64,000 bases of DNA from Simmondsia chinensis (GCA_018398585.1 JAGTTD010000016.1:27947212-28011211), one strand, 5' to 3'; counted from the first letter of the stretch, positions 10,908 through 22,290 are shown. Made by a program: numbers and translations. Notes: generated from the letters alone by a model not told the origin.

Positions 10908-13326
10908 ATCTCTAATCTCTTCACATATGAGGTATAAGCTGCTTGAATCCATTCTCTCTCTCTCTCGAATCCTTCTGCGCGTTTTTGATCATTCCGATTG
11001 TTAAGAATGAAAAAGATTGAATTTGTCATGGCAGTTAAATTATTAACTGAAGTGCCATAACCTTAGTTGATCATTTCAATTGTTATTCCTGTCTATAATT
11101 CTCACTACTTAATTGTCTCTGCGTTATTCTCGTCTGTTAGACGCCTGTAGAAGTTCTAGCGGTTGGCGTAGTGCTAACTACCTACCCCAACTCGGTAGTA
11201 ATTGACGGTCGAACCTCATCGTTCTTTCTCCCTTATAAAAAACATAAAAATCGTGTACGCCTCAGATGCATGATTCATGATAGGTTACAGTGTCATACTT
11301 TGACCCATATGTCTGACTTACCTGGTAGAGAAGAATCGTATTATTTTTATTGTTGTTGTCTGTAGTCTTATGGTTTTGTTGTCGTCCACAGTGTTGTATC
11401 GACACATCTAATTATGTTACTCGGATTCTGGGAGAAGGATCAAGTCGAGTATCATACATACTGAGGGTCATATGAGGCTGCTTTCAGGTATTTCTTTACG
11501 TTTTTGTTCTAATCGGAATGTCAAGTGTCATTATCATATCCAAGTGTCTTTTCCCCAGGACGGGTATCTTGAGTTGCATAAGAGTCTGAAATGAGTTCCT
11601 CATATACCGTCAGTGTGTTGACCTATATACGGTAGAAAAAATAAACTTTCAAAGGAAGATTGGAGATGTAATTGAATGGATTCCCGTACCCGTATATCAT
11701 GTATTTATACTAGTTAAGCTTATTGTCAAACTGTTCGCGGACATTAAGAAGTCAAGCACCTTGTTATTCGAACTCGACTCGTTAAACTTATTGAGCTTAT
11801 TCGAACTTACCTCAATAAGCTATCGAGCCCCCCATAATGAATATGAAGGACATGTAAAGTTCATCTACTGTTTGGTTCATTTACATCCTTATCTATCTGT
11901 ATCTCCAACTTAGGTCTATCCATGTTAGTAATAATATGCTCAAAGACTTAACGCATGTTGCAATGTTCTCGATTGTTTTGGACTAATGTCAAGCTAATGA
12001 TTCTCCGATAATAAGAGGTGTCATATCAATGTCAAAGTATCCTTATATAACATGTATCGTGTAGAACTGCACAACAGGGTATTTGCCTAATGTCCTTAAT
12101 ATATTGTAAGATTTTTTTTTTTTTTTTTTTTTGTTTTGTTTTTGTACAAGGTATAAAGGTACAACACTGCCCTAAAAAGAGGCACCGATCTATAGGAGAG
12201 AGGGAGATAAGCTTCGAATCCAAAACCTTATGCTTATGGGGTGGTTAGTCTAATGTGTCGTAGTATGTGATGGCTCGATACTTTGCAACTCATCTAGTTA
12301 AGTGAGTGAAACCCGAGTATGGTTAAGATCAAGGTTGGGAACTCAATCTTAAACAAGCTACAATTCAAGCTAAATTATGGGTCTAAACTAAACAATCCAC
12401 TCTCTCAAAGAGGCTCATGTTAAGGTAGGGCTTGAGGGGGGTAAGATGCACGCACCATTACCTCTACAAGGTGCTAAGCTCGTTGATTGAAACTCAAAAC
12501 TCTAAACAGTCAAGCCCACATTGTTGTTGCTAAGTTGAGTCTCGACTTCACAAGCTCGGATTCGACTAAGCATACTGACAACTCTAAGAATACGTTTTGG
12601 TCTTGGAGTAAAGGGATTAATGACAAAAAAAAAGTTGCTCTAATGTGGAATTAGAGTATTGCATTATCTAAGAGTAGTGGAATGCTCATAATTTTCTATA
12701 TGATTGTGAAAAGTTCACTTACACATCATAAGATGACATGCAAATAACTGGTCTCTTTGAAGACATCTGATAAAATTGGAAAGGTACAAAGAAGATTAAC
12801 ATGATCCTTACGCAAGAATAACACTCAAGTCGAGGAATGGTCAAAATTTGAAAAAACATGCAAATCACCAAAAGGGAGGGATTAGAGATGCATTAGTAGA
12901 GATATTGCACTCAAGCTTGATAAGCTTTATCGAGTTTAAATTTAAGTCAAGTTCTTGTCGAGATTTATAACCTTAAATTGAGCCTAATTTGATAAATATT
13001 GATTTGCTCTTTACTCACCTTGTTAGCTTAATGGAGCCAATCCGAGCTCGTTATCTATCGAACTCATTTTCAAGCTAAATCGAGCTCATTTTTGATTAAG
13101 TTTGCTATCAATGCGAACGTGCTATCTTATTCAACTATTTTCAAGCTAACGCTAATTGTTAATAAGCAATTAATAAGTCCTTAACAAGCTCATTACATGC
13201 TCTTATTAAGCCCATTAGCAAACCTTTAATGAACGTCAACCAATCGAGTAGCCCGTTGCTCCAAAACGAATATAAACGAGGCTTTACTAATTTTGAATAT
13301 AAACAGTTCATTGAACATTTGATTCA
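10908..13326. other. Intergenic region downstream of QPT
   Basis: Contains no recognised host gene. Beyond the QPT 3' flank there are 'gagctcg' repeat copies (about 11715-11880, 12260-12600, 12905-13325) and a short degraded SINE piece near 12425-12480 (GGGGGGTAAGATGCACGCA followed by AAGGTGCTAAG). A U6 retropseudogene is also present and listed separately. Confidence 0.5.
12751..12850 (+). pseudogene. U6 snRNA retropseudogene
   Basis: Reads as a diverged U6 snRNA from its 5' end: GTCTCTTTGAAGACATCTG, AAAATTGGAA, GATACA-like GGTACAAAGAAGATTAAC-ATG, a mutated ACAGAGA/GCATGGCC region, CGCAAGAATAACAC, TCGAGGAATGGTC. The invariant ACAGAGA box is altered (ACAAAGA) and there is no usable upstream USE plus TATA pair. 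It is followed by a short A run. ACATGCAAAT occurs at 12736-12745 and again at 12856-12865, a target-site duplication expected of L1-type retroposition. Very unlikely to be functional. Confidence 0.85.
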
Positions 13327-13341
13327 CTTATCCCCTTAGGT

Positions 13342-13580
13342 CTTAACACGCAAGTACCGGATCCCGTTAGAACTTCGAAGTTAAGCGTGCTTGGGCGAGA
13401 GTAGTACCAAGATGGGTGACCTCCTGGGAAGTCCTCGTGTTGCACTCCACAGGTTGGGAATTCTGGAAAATAGCCTCTCTTCAGGGTAGCACCCTGAAGA
13501 GGAAAGGCTGCATACATCCAACCCCCATCCCGGGGAACTCTGCTTATGCGGGAGCCCTTGAGGCACTGAAAAATATTGCT
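13342..13580 (+). mobile_element. 5S-rRNA-headed SINE, copy 1
   Basis: The head (about 13350-13445) is a 5S rRNA sequence: ACCGGATCCCGTTAGAACTT, GAAGTTAAGCGTGCTTGGGC (A box), GAGAGTAGTACCAAG, ATGGGTGACCTCCTGGGAAG (C box), GTCCTCGTGTTGCA. It continues into the angiosperm-SINE 3' domain (AGCCTCTCTTCAGGGTAGCA, AAGGCTGCATACATCC, GCGGGAGCCCTTGAGGCACTG). Flanks cttatccccttaggt (13327-13341) and ttatccttaggt (13581-13592) look like a slightly decayed target duplication. A 5S gene would stop at GTGTTGCACCCC; here the sequence runs on into the SINE body. Confidence 0.88.
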
Positions 13581-13719
13581 TTATCCTTAGGTAGGATTAC
13601 CCTTTCTCCAACATCCCAGGATGGGCCCTATAGAGTAAGAATCGTCCAACTAAAAGGTGTACCCAGAAAAATTAATAATTAATCCCATAATTTAAATCTC
13701 GAATTTCAATTAATTAATA

Positions 13720-13969
13720 AACGAACATAAAGGAACATACTTAGTGCCTCAAGGGCTCCCGCCTACGCAGGGTGTTGGGGGGAGGGGGGGGTATACGCAT
13801 CCTTCCCCCTTCAGGGTGTTAATCTGAAGAGAGGCTGTTTCTCAGTGCCCCCAACTTGAGGGTGAGGACTTCCCAGAAGGTCACCCATCTTGGTACTACT
13901 CTCGCCCAAGCACACTTAACTTCGGAGTTCTAATGGGATCCGGTAACGGCGTGTTGGTGCCCTCTTTGG
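13720..13969 (-). mobile_element. 5S-rRNA-headed SINE, copy 2
   Basis: Minus-strand element starting CAAAGAGGGCACCAACACG, then the 5S head with A box, GAGAGTAGTACCAAG and C box. The 5S 3' end is shortened (GGGAAGTCCTCACCCTC), then comes the SINE 3' domain ending GGCACTAAGTATGTTCC. TCAATTAATTAATA at 13706-13719 and 13970-13983 is a 14-bp target duplication. It lies tail-to-tail with copy 1, about 140 bp apart. Confidence 0.9.
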
Positions 13970-13983
13970 TCAATTAATTAATA

Positions 13984-14703
13984 TAATGTGTTATTACTTT
14001 TAGACTATATATTTAGTCAAATACTTTGTATTAGTTCCCCCCACTCCCACGTTTTCTTGACCCCTTTTCTATTTGAAGAATGTGCATAGACTGGACAACA
14101 AAAAATGCTTTTTATATGCAAATACGCTCGAAGTACACGTTAGGAAGTTGGCAGAATATGAAAGTGGTAATTTTTTAACAATTTTTAATTCTTTTAAAAT
14201 ACAAAAAGTAACTTACTGAGCCTCTTTAGGTAACTTAGCTAAGAAAGTTTTATTTCTTATCCTAATAATTAAATATTTTGTACTTACTTTATGAGACAGA
14301 AATTAAATTTTTAATAAATATAACTTTTTATAAGAATTTAATTTCTAGTGCAAGTAAACAAGCGTCAGATCTTATTCCTTTGAATTTACTTATCAACTAG
14401 AAAAAAAGAAAAAAAGAAAATGCATTAACTAGCTAATTTACGGATTCATTGGTTAAAAAAAAAAATTTAAGGATTTACTTTACCAATTAAATAATATAAT
14501 AAAATATTATTAAATTATAAAAAATAATAATTAATATTTATTTAAATAATTTATATATTAAAAAGGCCATATAATTTATTTCTCTTTTTGCTTTTCCTCT
14601 TCTATTTTGTTGGGGGTTGGTGGGGCATTAGACAGAAGGAATCTAATTTGCCTTGGTTTGAATGAAATTATGAATAAAGGATGTATAATATATGTATTTT
14701 AGG
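13984..14703. other. AT-rich intergenic stretch
   Basis: No gene, RNA or bounded repeat recognised. Long A/T tracts only. Confidence 0.4.
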
Positions 14704-15589
14704 TAGGGGTGACAAACATGTCGTGTCGTGTTGTATTCATATTCGTGTTATACAAGGAGTCTTAAAATTGGGGTCAACCCCAAATCGAACCCGTTTATTA
14801 AATAAGTTAGGGACTCTCAATCCTTACCCAACCCAATTATTAAATAGATAACCTGTAGGTTACCTATTTAATTATATTGGTGACTTTTTTTATTAAATGC
14901 TAGTTTTTCAATTTATAAACATGTTAATAATGCACTTTTTAGTTGATTTTCGGATATTCAAATTATTTATTCCTATTTTCCTTTTTCTCCTTATTATGTA
15001 AATATAGATCAACTACCCTTCACTATTTCAGTGCTAAAAGGTAAAAAAAAAAGGGAATGTCAACGCATCTGGGAAAAAACGATTGATTTCTATCAATAAG
15101 CCTGCTAAAGACCCTACTTTTCCGGGCCGGAATCGAGAAATGGAAGTCATAAAAAAGAGATCTTTCTCTTCGCACCTCAGATCAAGAGGAAGGGCAGCTT
15201 GTCAAGCTGGCCTATATATAAATAAGAATAAAAAGATTCGCTGTCTTTTAACCGGCTGTTCTTTTTTGTCAAGGCTACTAAGGACCTATACTACCAATAA
15301 ATACTTGTTATATTTATAACTATTAGAATAAATTATTAAATTAATATTATTAATTAAATATAGTTCAAATCATCTTATAACTACCAAAAATATATATACA
15401 ATAATAATAATGTACCACTTAAATGTCTAACATAACTATATAAACAGATCAATCGAATCAAAAACAGATTGCACAGGTCAAACCCAAATGAAACCCAATT
15501 ACCTAAACGGGTTAAAATGGTCAACCCAAATTCAACCCGTGTCGTGTCCGCGTCGTGCTATCGTGTTGTGTTAGATTTTGCTAGCCCTG
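14704..15589. mobile_element. Non-autonomous hAT-type element (GTGTCGTGTC-rich) with internal insert
   Basis: Bounded by a perfect 8-bp repeat ATTTTAGG at 14696-14703 and 15590-15597. The left end TAGGGGTGACAAAC is matched by CAGGGCTAGCAAA read from the right. Subterminal GTCGTGTCGTGT and its complement, plus GGGTCAACCC and AACCCGTTTA words, occur on both sides. No transposase. The centre (about 15040-15310) has different composition and looks like foreign sequence. Confidence 0.8.
15040..15310. other. Compositionally distinct insert of unknown origin
   Basis: Less AT-rich than its surroundings, with words such as TTTTCCGGGCCGGAATCGAG, AAGGGCAGCTTGTCAAGCTG and TTTTAACCGGCTGTTC. The style recalls plant mitochondrial intergenic DNA, but I cannot place it. 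A 78-codon open frame crosses it and is not recognised as a protein. Confidence 0.3.
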
Positions 15590-15921
15590 ATTTTAGGCTT
15601 TGCTTGGTTGTCTCGTGAATTGAATTCATGCATAAAGTTATATTTTCTAGGAATTTAATTCTTATATCAACTTCTCAGGAAATAGGTAAAATATTTTTGG
15701 TTACCAGTATAAGAAATAGAACTTTCTTCAAGAGACTTGTGAAAAACAAAGGAATTATAGCATATCTAGGGTTATAGGTAAGTTACTTTCTGTATTTTGA
15801 GGGCAATTTTTACCAAAAAAGAACCAGAATCCGCACTTTTATGAATTTATATTTCCCGTATTTATTTCCTGCATAACAAATGAGGCCTTGATATGAAAAA
15901 TTACTTTGATAAAAAGAAACT

Positions 15922-15997
15922 CAACAACAACAACAACAACAACATTCCCAGTGCCTTGCGGCTCCCGCAGAAAGCAGGGTCTGGGGGGGGTAACATT
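15922..15997 (-). mobile_element. 5'-truncated SINE tail with (TTG)n end
   Basis: On the minus strand it shows CCCCCCCAGACCCTGC, GCGGGAGCCGCAAGGCACTGG and a (TTG)n tail. AAAAGAAACT flanks it at 15912-15921 and 15998-16007. Only the last part of the 3' domain was inserted. Confidence 0.82.
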
Positions 15998-16119
15998 AAA
16001 AGAAACTAATATCGGAAATTAAGTTTAAAAGTTTTTTTGTTTTTAATTAGAAGTCTAAAAGTTTCAAGATATATATAAGAAACGTGGGCTATTGACTATT
16101 ATATGGGAGCTCCTAGTAA

Positions 16120-16570
16120 ACTTAATACCAAATAAATAATATATTTAGGGATTTATAGTTTGGATAACATTAAATTTGAGCATTTATTATTTAAGTATCC
16201 TGAAGGTACAATACATATTTTGAGATACCTTAAGATTTCAAAGTTTTACCATTTTGTCTAAGAAAAGTTTTATCATTTATGTACAGTACCTTTTTTTCTA
16301 TAAATTTCCTTGATTTTCACTGAAATATGTTGATATTGTAACTGATTCCCTTCATATATGGGCATTAATTGTCAAAATACAATCAATTTTTACTCGTAAA
16401 ATGTTGTCATAAATGATTTAGACAATATATATGAGTCATGTCAATGTTTTCTGCGAAAATCCCGCAAATTAAAAATACTATTTACTAGATTTTGACTGGA
16501 AATACATAAATGTTACCGGAATAAAGTATGAGGCTAGTATTTTCTGGTACAAAACTATAAGATCATGTAG
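16120..16570. repeat. AT-rich interspersed repeat ('tattatttaagtatcctgaag' type)
   Basis: Shares ordered words (TTATTATTTAAGTA, AATACATATTTTGAGATACC, AGATTTTGACTGG, ATGAGTCATGTCAATG) with 26230-26960, 33290-34150, 37545-38010 and 41645-42170. No ORF or clear termini. A small SINE-like scrap (GTAAGATGTACGCAATCTTAC) follows near 16857-16895. Confidence 0.5.
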
Positions 16571-17364
16571 AAAACACCTGCATATAATTAAAAAGTTATA
16601 TTTCACGTCAACAATTTTTTTTATATATTTTATATAGTAGTTGTTATTGTGATATAAAATAATTTATTCAAAGTGTGTTTAAATTGATATTGATACCTCC
16701 ATTATTAAATAAAAAAAAAAAGAAAAAGAAAATACTCATCGATCAAAACTAACTGTGAACCCTAAAAATCTCGGGATCGGCTCTAGTTATATCTTGGGAT
16801 CTTTTTTAGTATTCATTATTTATTTGCATTGCCCAAGAAAATGCATGTATTGCATTAGATCGGAGGTGGGTAAGATGTACGCAATCTTACTGCTTATGAA
16901 ATTTAAGTCAGATAAACGAACGACAAACATGCCAAAAAAAAAAATGTAAGCATAGGGGCACTGTAAACTAGGACTGTGCTTTTCTCACTTAACAGTTCTG
17001 TCAATCACACGTATTTTTTAACTGTCGCTTATCTCTATATAAAGAGTTCACATTAGAAAAATATATTAAATTAATTATTATTTAATAAATAATTAAATAT
17101 AAAATAAATGCAACAACTGGGGGAGATTCTTCTTATCTGGAGGAGGAATACATACGAATCTTCTACGAAGCAACAGTATAATTATGGATTATCCTTTCAT
17201 ATTAAATGAGATTCGATTTTTTTATATATTAATTAATTGAGGAATTTATTTATTATTTTCTTATGAAAAATAATAAACTATTTAATTCCTAGATTCTTCA
17301 TTTGTGTCAAAATAAATGCCATCATTTATATGTTTGGCTCATTTTTTATTTTTATCGTTATATA

Positions 17365-17690
17365 ATTTTCTTATTGTGTCAATTTAGTCTTTACATTTTT
17401 AATTCTGTCAATTTAGTCTTTTTATAATTTATACTATATCAATTTAGTCCTTTGGTAAATTAAAGTTAAGTTATATATGTAATTTTTAACAATACAATCC
17501 TATTAAATACAAGTAATCCACTAAAAATCTACTCGTTGACTCTATTTGAGCCCACCAATGCCGAACCACTAAAAATTTCATTAACAACTAAGATCGAATT
17601 AACACAATATCACTTATACAATGAATAAATTGATATAATTAAAAGTATAAGGACTAAATTAATACAATGGGTGAAATACATGGACCTTTG
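17365..17690. repeat. Foldback repeat 'gtcaatttagtcc' (MITE-like)
   Basis: The left arm has repeated TGTCAATTTAGTC units. The right arm is its imperfect inverse (GGACTAAATTAATACAAT, then GGACCTTTGATACAAATAAC). About 325 bp, no coding capacity. Same family at 32335, 35028 and 60366. Confidence 0.65.
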
Positions 17691-17736
17691 ATACAAATAA
17701 CCCTTTTTATATGTCTAATGCACCACAAAAACTGCA

Positions 17737-17848
17737 GACCCAATGCCTCAAGGGATCCAGCATATGCAGGGTGTGGGGGATGGATATACACAGCCTTACC
17801 CCTTTATAGTGCTATCCTAAAAGGAAGTTGTATCCGAGAACCCCTAAA
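17737..17848 (-). mobile_element. SINE tail fragment
   Basis: Plus strand reads CCAATGCCTCAAGGGATCC, GCAGGGTGTGGGGGATGG, ATACACAGCCTTACCCC, then GTGCTATCCTAAAAGGAAG: a diverged minus-strand copy of the SINE 3' domain. It abuts the foldback repeat ending near 17690. Confidence 0.75.
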
Positions 17849-18454
17849 TTAGAAAGCTTTTTTTTTTTTTTTAAATATGTAATGTGACACTAATTTGATT
17901 TTTGATTACACATTATTTTCAATGGTACATAGAGTACTCAATTTTAAGGTTATGTTTATTTTGGCATAAAATATTTTTTTTCTCATTTTTATTTTATATT
18001 TTTGTATAACTTTATAGCAATAATCGCAAACTAGTACGGGAAATTGAGTGGTCCTCGCCAAAAGGACCAATTTTTTTCCTTCTCGTGGAGAAACATTTTC
18101 CAATTATAATCTCAAGTCATGCGTTTTAGTTCAACGGCAACTTCGCCAATTGTAAAATTTTAATACAAACTTATAAAATAAAATCATTTTATTAGCTCGG
18201 AATGCAAAAAACTTATTAGAAAAAAATATTTTTGATCAAATATATTTTGTAAAGAAAAATTTTCGATGAACTAAATGAAAAAAATTTACTCTATCATTTT
18301 CACTTAATCTCAAATTTGTTAAACGCCAACTTTAGCAAAATTATTTTTTGTCTGAAATAAAAGAGAGTTTTCAGAAATAATAATTCGGGTAAAAATATCT
18401 TTCCTCCAACCGAACGAAACTTGTTATACATTAACAAATGCAGTTTGCATTATC
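17849..18454. other. AT-rich intergenic stretch
   Basis: Nothing recognised beyond homopolymer tracts. It ends at the left copy of the direct repeat that flanks the LINE-derived element. Confidence 0.4.
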
Positions 18455-18462
18455 ATATTGAA

Positions 18463-21063
18463 CCCCAACGGTCACTTCTCACCTTGCCTCTCCCGGCGCA
18501 TGGGGGGGCATGACCACCCACCCAGAGGCCAGAGCTCTGTTTTCGGGGTCGTCAAGGCCTTCTTGTGTTGGTCGTACAACGTTTGAAGGGTGATTGCTGA
18601 CTCTCAGAGGGTCCAACCTTTCGTCTTCCTCCTCGTCGCTCCTCTGCTCATCCTCCATCTCCACCGGTTCTACCTACATCGTGCTCCCCCCAGTTCCAAC
18701 CATCTGCTTTTAAACACGCACCATCGGTAACTCTTCCCCCATAATCTCTTTTCTCTTCTCCTCACTCTCACTTACTTATCCCGCTGCAAGGGTCACCTCC
18801 TCAACCTCCGGTGACCACCGGCATAGTGTCCGGCTAATGTCGGCTTTTAAGGATTCAATGTCATTTTTTGTTGACAGTCTCCCGGAGTTTACTTCAAACT
18901 TGTGGCTTAAGGCTGTTTTTTGGGATTTTTGATCAGTTTATGACTGTTTTGTCCCGAAAAATAGAAGGGCCAAAACCAGACTTTCTTATGGTTTTGTTAG
19001 ATTCCGGCAGCAAAATGAGGCCCTAAGGGCAATTGATTCCATGAATGGTCATTGGATCATGGGATACAAGATTAAGGTTGATTGGGCTAAATAACGCAGT
19101 GGGTCGAATAGCAGGCAGTGTCAGAATCAGAATCACATAAGGGTACACCATTCAGATCGAGATAGGAGGGTTGATGATAGAGTCATCAATCAAACTCCAA
19201 AGGACACCGATCAATCGCCCCTGGGAAGGGGTGCATTGGAACATAGTGGTCCCAAGGTCATAACAGCTTCCATAAACAAACAGGTGGAAGCTTGGATGTG
19301 TAGATCGATAATAGCCCATTCATATGGGGATGATACGCTAGATAATGTCCTGAGATTCCTTACAGAGAACGAACTTTTTGACTTGACACCGCGAGGTCTG
19401 ACCTCAGAAACCTTTATTCTTACGTGCGACTCGACCACGGCTATGGATGAATATCTCCGTGCCCAGAAACATGTACTACTTGGTAAATTCAGAGAGGTGA
19501 CCCGCTACACAGGACAAACTCTTGGTCCTATGAGAAGAAGAGTGTGGATTGAAATCCATGGTCTACCATCACAGTGTTGGTCGACGGAGAGCTTTACTAA
19601 TTTTGCGCGAATCCGGGGTAACTTCATTCAAATGGATTCACGAACTTCGGCAATGAGATGTGTGGATGTGGCAAAGGTTCTCATTGATACTTGCTCCCTA
19701 TCTACTATCCAACAGGTTGTGCAAAGTCAACTTTAAAGAGGGAAGCCGAATGGTTTTTGTAAAAGAAGGGAACTCCGAGCTAATTCCAAGCTACTCTGCG
19801 GAAGTTATCCACCTCGCAGCGTCTGCCAGATTAAATAGGGAAGAAGGTTGAACCCTACGACAAGCTCCTAACGTGAATACTAACACCAACCCGGATCCTA
19901 TTGAACGTGATATGTACCCGATCCAGGAGATGGGCCCTTTGACACGCCCGAGGACTGGGTGTATGGATGTGTGTATTGATAATCTGAGTGCAGGACACGT
20001 TACGCTACATGTTAACCTTCAGGCTATTGGTAGCTGGCCCTTGGGTATGCAGTCTCTTTACTTTACTGTCTACCTCTCTCCGCCTCGAACCTGTGAACAG
20101 CCTGTTGTTATACAGGGCCAAGTTAACAGACCGTATGTAAGATCACAACTGCTTTTGCCTTGGGTTGAGGACAGTGGAACCAGTTCACATAGGATGCAAA
20201 TTCAAAGCACACCTCAAGCAGATCAATTACCAAACACTAATAGTGACTGCGAGTCTGAGTCGTCGGGTCCAACCTTTCCACCGGGATTTGAACCATTGAT
20301 TGATCATACTCATGTCGAGGACGTGGACCTAGGTGTTAATTTGGCTCAAAATATTGCTGAAATCTCAAAGGCAGGGGGAAGGAGAAGAAGAGAGAGACAG
20401 GGGCGTCAGGAACCTAATGATGGTGCCACTAAAAGGGATCGCAAGGCTCTCAAGCGTTGGAAAAAAGATCAAGAGAAATGGAACATCCAAGTGTTCTTCA
20501 AAGATATGTCTCCAGGTAGCAGTGGGAAGAGGAGGCCTAAGAAAGTGACTAAGGCCAAAGGGAAGAAAAAGACTCGAAACAAGAACAAGAAGTGCTTCAC
20601 AGCTGAGCAACTGCTCAAGGGAAAACGCACTTGGGTAACCGAGAAGTTGCTTGGGTTGGGATTTCATGGGGATGAATCTCTTATAATTGAGCGCTTTGCT
20701 CTAATGTACTAAGGATTGGATTCGTTGTGCTGTTCTCCCCCAGATCTTTTTGGATTTGGTCTCTTCTTCTTTCTCTTTCCAGTCCGGTTCTTGCCCTGTC
20801 TTGTTGCATCTTGTCTTCCAGTTTTTGGTTTGCTTCTTGTCCGTGTTTTCCTTGTTGCTCTTGGGTCTCCTTTTTTGTGTTGTGTTGTTCGTAGGTTCGT
20901 TTCCTGTTTTGTTGTTTTCTACCCTGCTTTCTGTTGCCCCTCCCCCGTTGTTTTTTTCTCTGTTTTGTTTGCTTGTTCCGTCTCCGTTTTTCGGAGTTTT
21001 CAGGGATCGCTTTGTCGAGGCCCCTGAGCTGTTCTTCGGCTTTGCCGATATTTATCGAAAAAA
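18463..21063 (+). mobile_element. LINE-derived element with ORF1 only (no ORF2)
   Basis: A 2.6-kb GC-richer block with CT-rich 5' leader (18463-18850), an RRM plus DUF4283-like ORF1, a G/T-rich 3' UTR and a terminal CGATATTTATCGAAAAAAA. The 8-bp word ATATTGAA borders it at 18455-18462 and 21064-21071, as expected of a target duplication. Plant L1 elements normally follow ORF1 with a long endonuclease/reverse-transcriptase ORF; none is present here in any frame. Two other copies in the window share the ORF1-stop-3' UTR arrangement (near 21255-21667 and 29234-29923). Confidence 0.75.
18850..20712 (+). pseudogene. LINE ORF1 remnant: RRM plus DUF4283-like domain plus basic tail
   Basis: ORF1 proteins of plant L1 elements bind the RNA template. 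Reading frame: an RRM whose RNP2 (FFVDSLP, about 18873) and RNP1 (LSYGFVRF, about 18990) are visible, then a DUF4283-type region (about 19260-19840; RRVWIEIHGLPSQCWS, KEGSRMVFVKEG), an acidic spacer, and a Lys/Arg-rich C-terminus ending KLLGLGFHGDESLIIERFAL (stop 20710). It is broken by in-frame TGA 18930 and TAA 19092, a frameshift near 19715-19735 and TGA 19849. The last 280 codons (19873-20712) remain open. Assignment rests on motif recall. Confidence 0.7.
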
Positions 21064-21254
21064 ATATTGAAAATTTGAAAAAAGAGAGAGAGTGTTTCCA
21101 ACAAAATAAACGCATGCATAGTCATGAAGTTGTATGTGCTCCAAAAGCTTAGTTTATATATTACTACTATATATTAAATTGATGTGACATTATAAAAAAA
21201 AAATGTTCCACTAATATATTTGTTAAGTTAATTTGAACAAATAATTTGAGCAAA

Positions 21255-21667
21255 AGGGCAAAAAATAAAAGGGTTGCAGATGCTGATAAGTTTTATGGTG
21301 CAAGACGTGAGTGGAAGATCGGAAAAAGGCTCGGCTTGAGATTTGATGGTGATAAATCGATTGTGATTGGGTGCACTGCCATGACGAATTAGGGTATTGG
21401 TCGATTTGTTTCCCTGTTGACCTCAGTCCTAGTTTGGTACACTGGATCTTTCCCTTTTTCCAAGTCCATACTGTCCAGTGTTGGTCGTAATCTTATAGTC
21501 TATGTTGGTTGTTTGCATATGTTTTATCCTGTAATCATGTCAATTGAGAGTTATTTTTTTTCTGGCCCTTGTTTTGTTCCCCATTTTGCTACAGGTTGAA
21601 TCATGTCTCGTTTGTATGAGGTGCCTGTTATATCGTGACTTTGTCGCTAATTATCCTAAAAAAGTAA
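21255..21667 (+). mobile_element. 5'-truncated copy of the ORF1-only LINE family
   Basis: Near 21295-21390 the sequence encodes RREWKIGKRLGLRFDGDKSI, aligning with the ORF1 C-terminus of the 18463-21063 element, then a stop. A T/G-rich 3' UTR follows, ending CGTGACTTTGTCGCTAATTATCCTAAAAAA. The left boundary is uncertain and no target duplication was found. Confidence 0.6.
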
Positions 21668-22290
21668 GAGGGCGAAAAAGGAAATGTATCAAGGAATCTA
21701 TCTTGAGAACTTCACATGTGATCCTAGCAAGAATCGCATAACAGAGTTCTGAAAAAGAAAAGATCAACATAACACCAACCATGTTTTAGAATCGAACCTC
21801 GCCTGACTTATAAATAGACCTTGTACATGCCAATTGTGGGTGAAATTTTCACAATTATGGTTAAATTCTAACTCGATTTCGGAAGAGTGGTTTGGTGCAA
21901 CAGGATAGTCTATTATATACCCGAGGAAGTAGAAAGAGGTGTCAACCACCTTACATGCATGACGATCACTCAGAGGAGAGCTAAATTCTTCATTGCAAGG
22001 GTCTGTTTTACTGTACTGTGGAAGTAGTTTCTCTTTTTAGAAACAATATTTTAAAATTATAAGTCGGGCTATTTTATCTTAAGACGTTTTAATTTATTTC
22101 TTGCTTAGAGGAAAACGCCTTTTTTCTACATCTTTCTAAAAGCAAAAAATTAGCGTTAAATGCGATTTTGTGTTTGTTGAACACTTACAATCTCAAAAAA
22201 CGCTTTCCTTTCAGTAAAAATGACGTTTTAGTCCAAAAGAGCTTGGCCAAACAGGCACTAATAACTAGCTTGATTGTATTTTTATTTTGT
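21668..22290. other. Intergenic, nothing recognised
   Basis: Short unclassified sequence. No gene or bounded element seen. Confidence 0.4.

Noticed and set aside
13350..13445. 5S rRNA gene or 5S pseudogene array
   Set aside because: The 5S-like sequence runs into a SINE body and is bounded by target duplications. The copies are dispersed and not tandem, the first dozen 5S bases are replaced, and there is no T-rich terminator after the 5S end.
13416..13682. Open frames of 60-90 codons across the 5S-SINEs (also near 25333, 45142, 57564)
   Set aside because: They follow repeat sequence, occur on both strands and match no protein I know.
20365..21115. Large minus-strand open frames (144 and 100 codons) and plus-strand frames of 103-106 codons
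   Set aside because: They are antisense shadows of LINE ORF1 or low-complexity frames in the T/G-rich 3' UTR.
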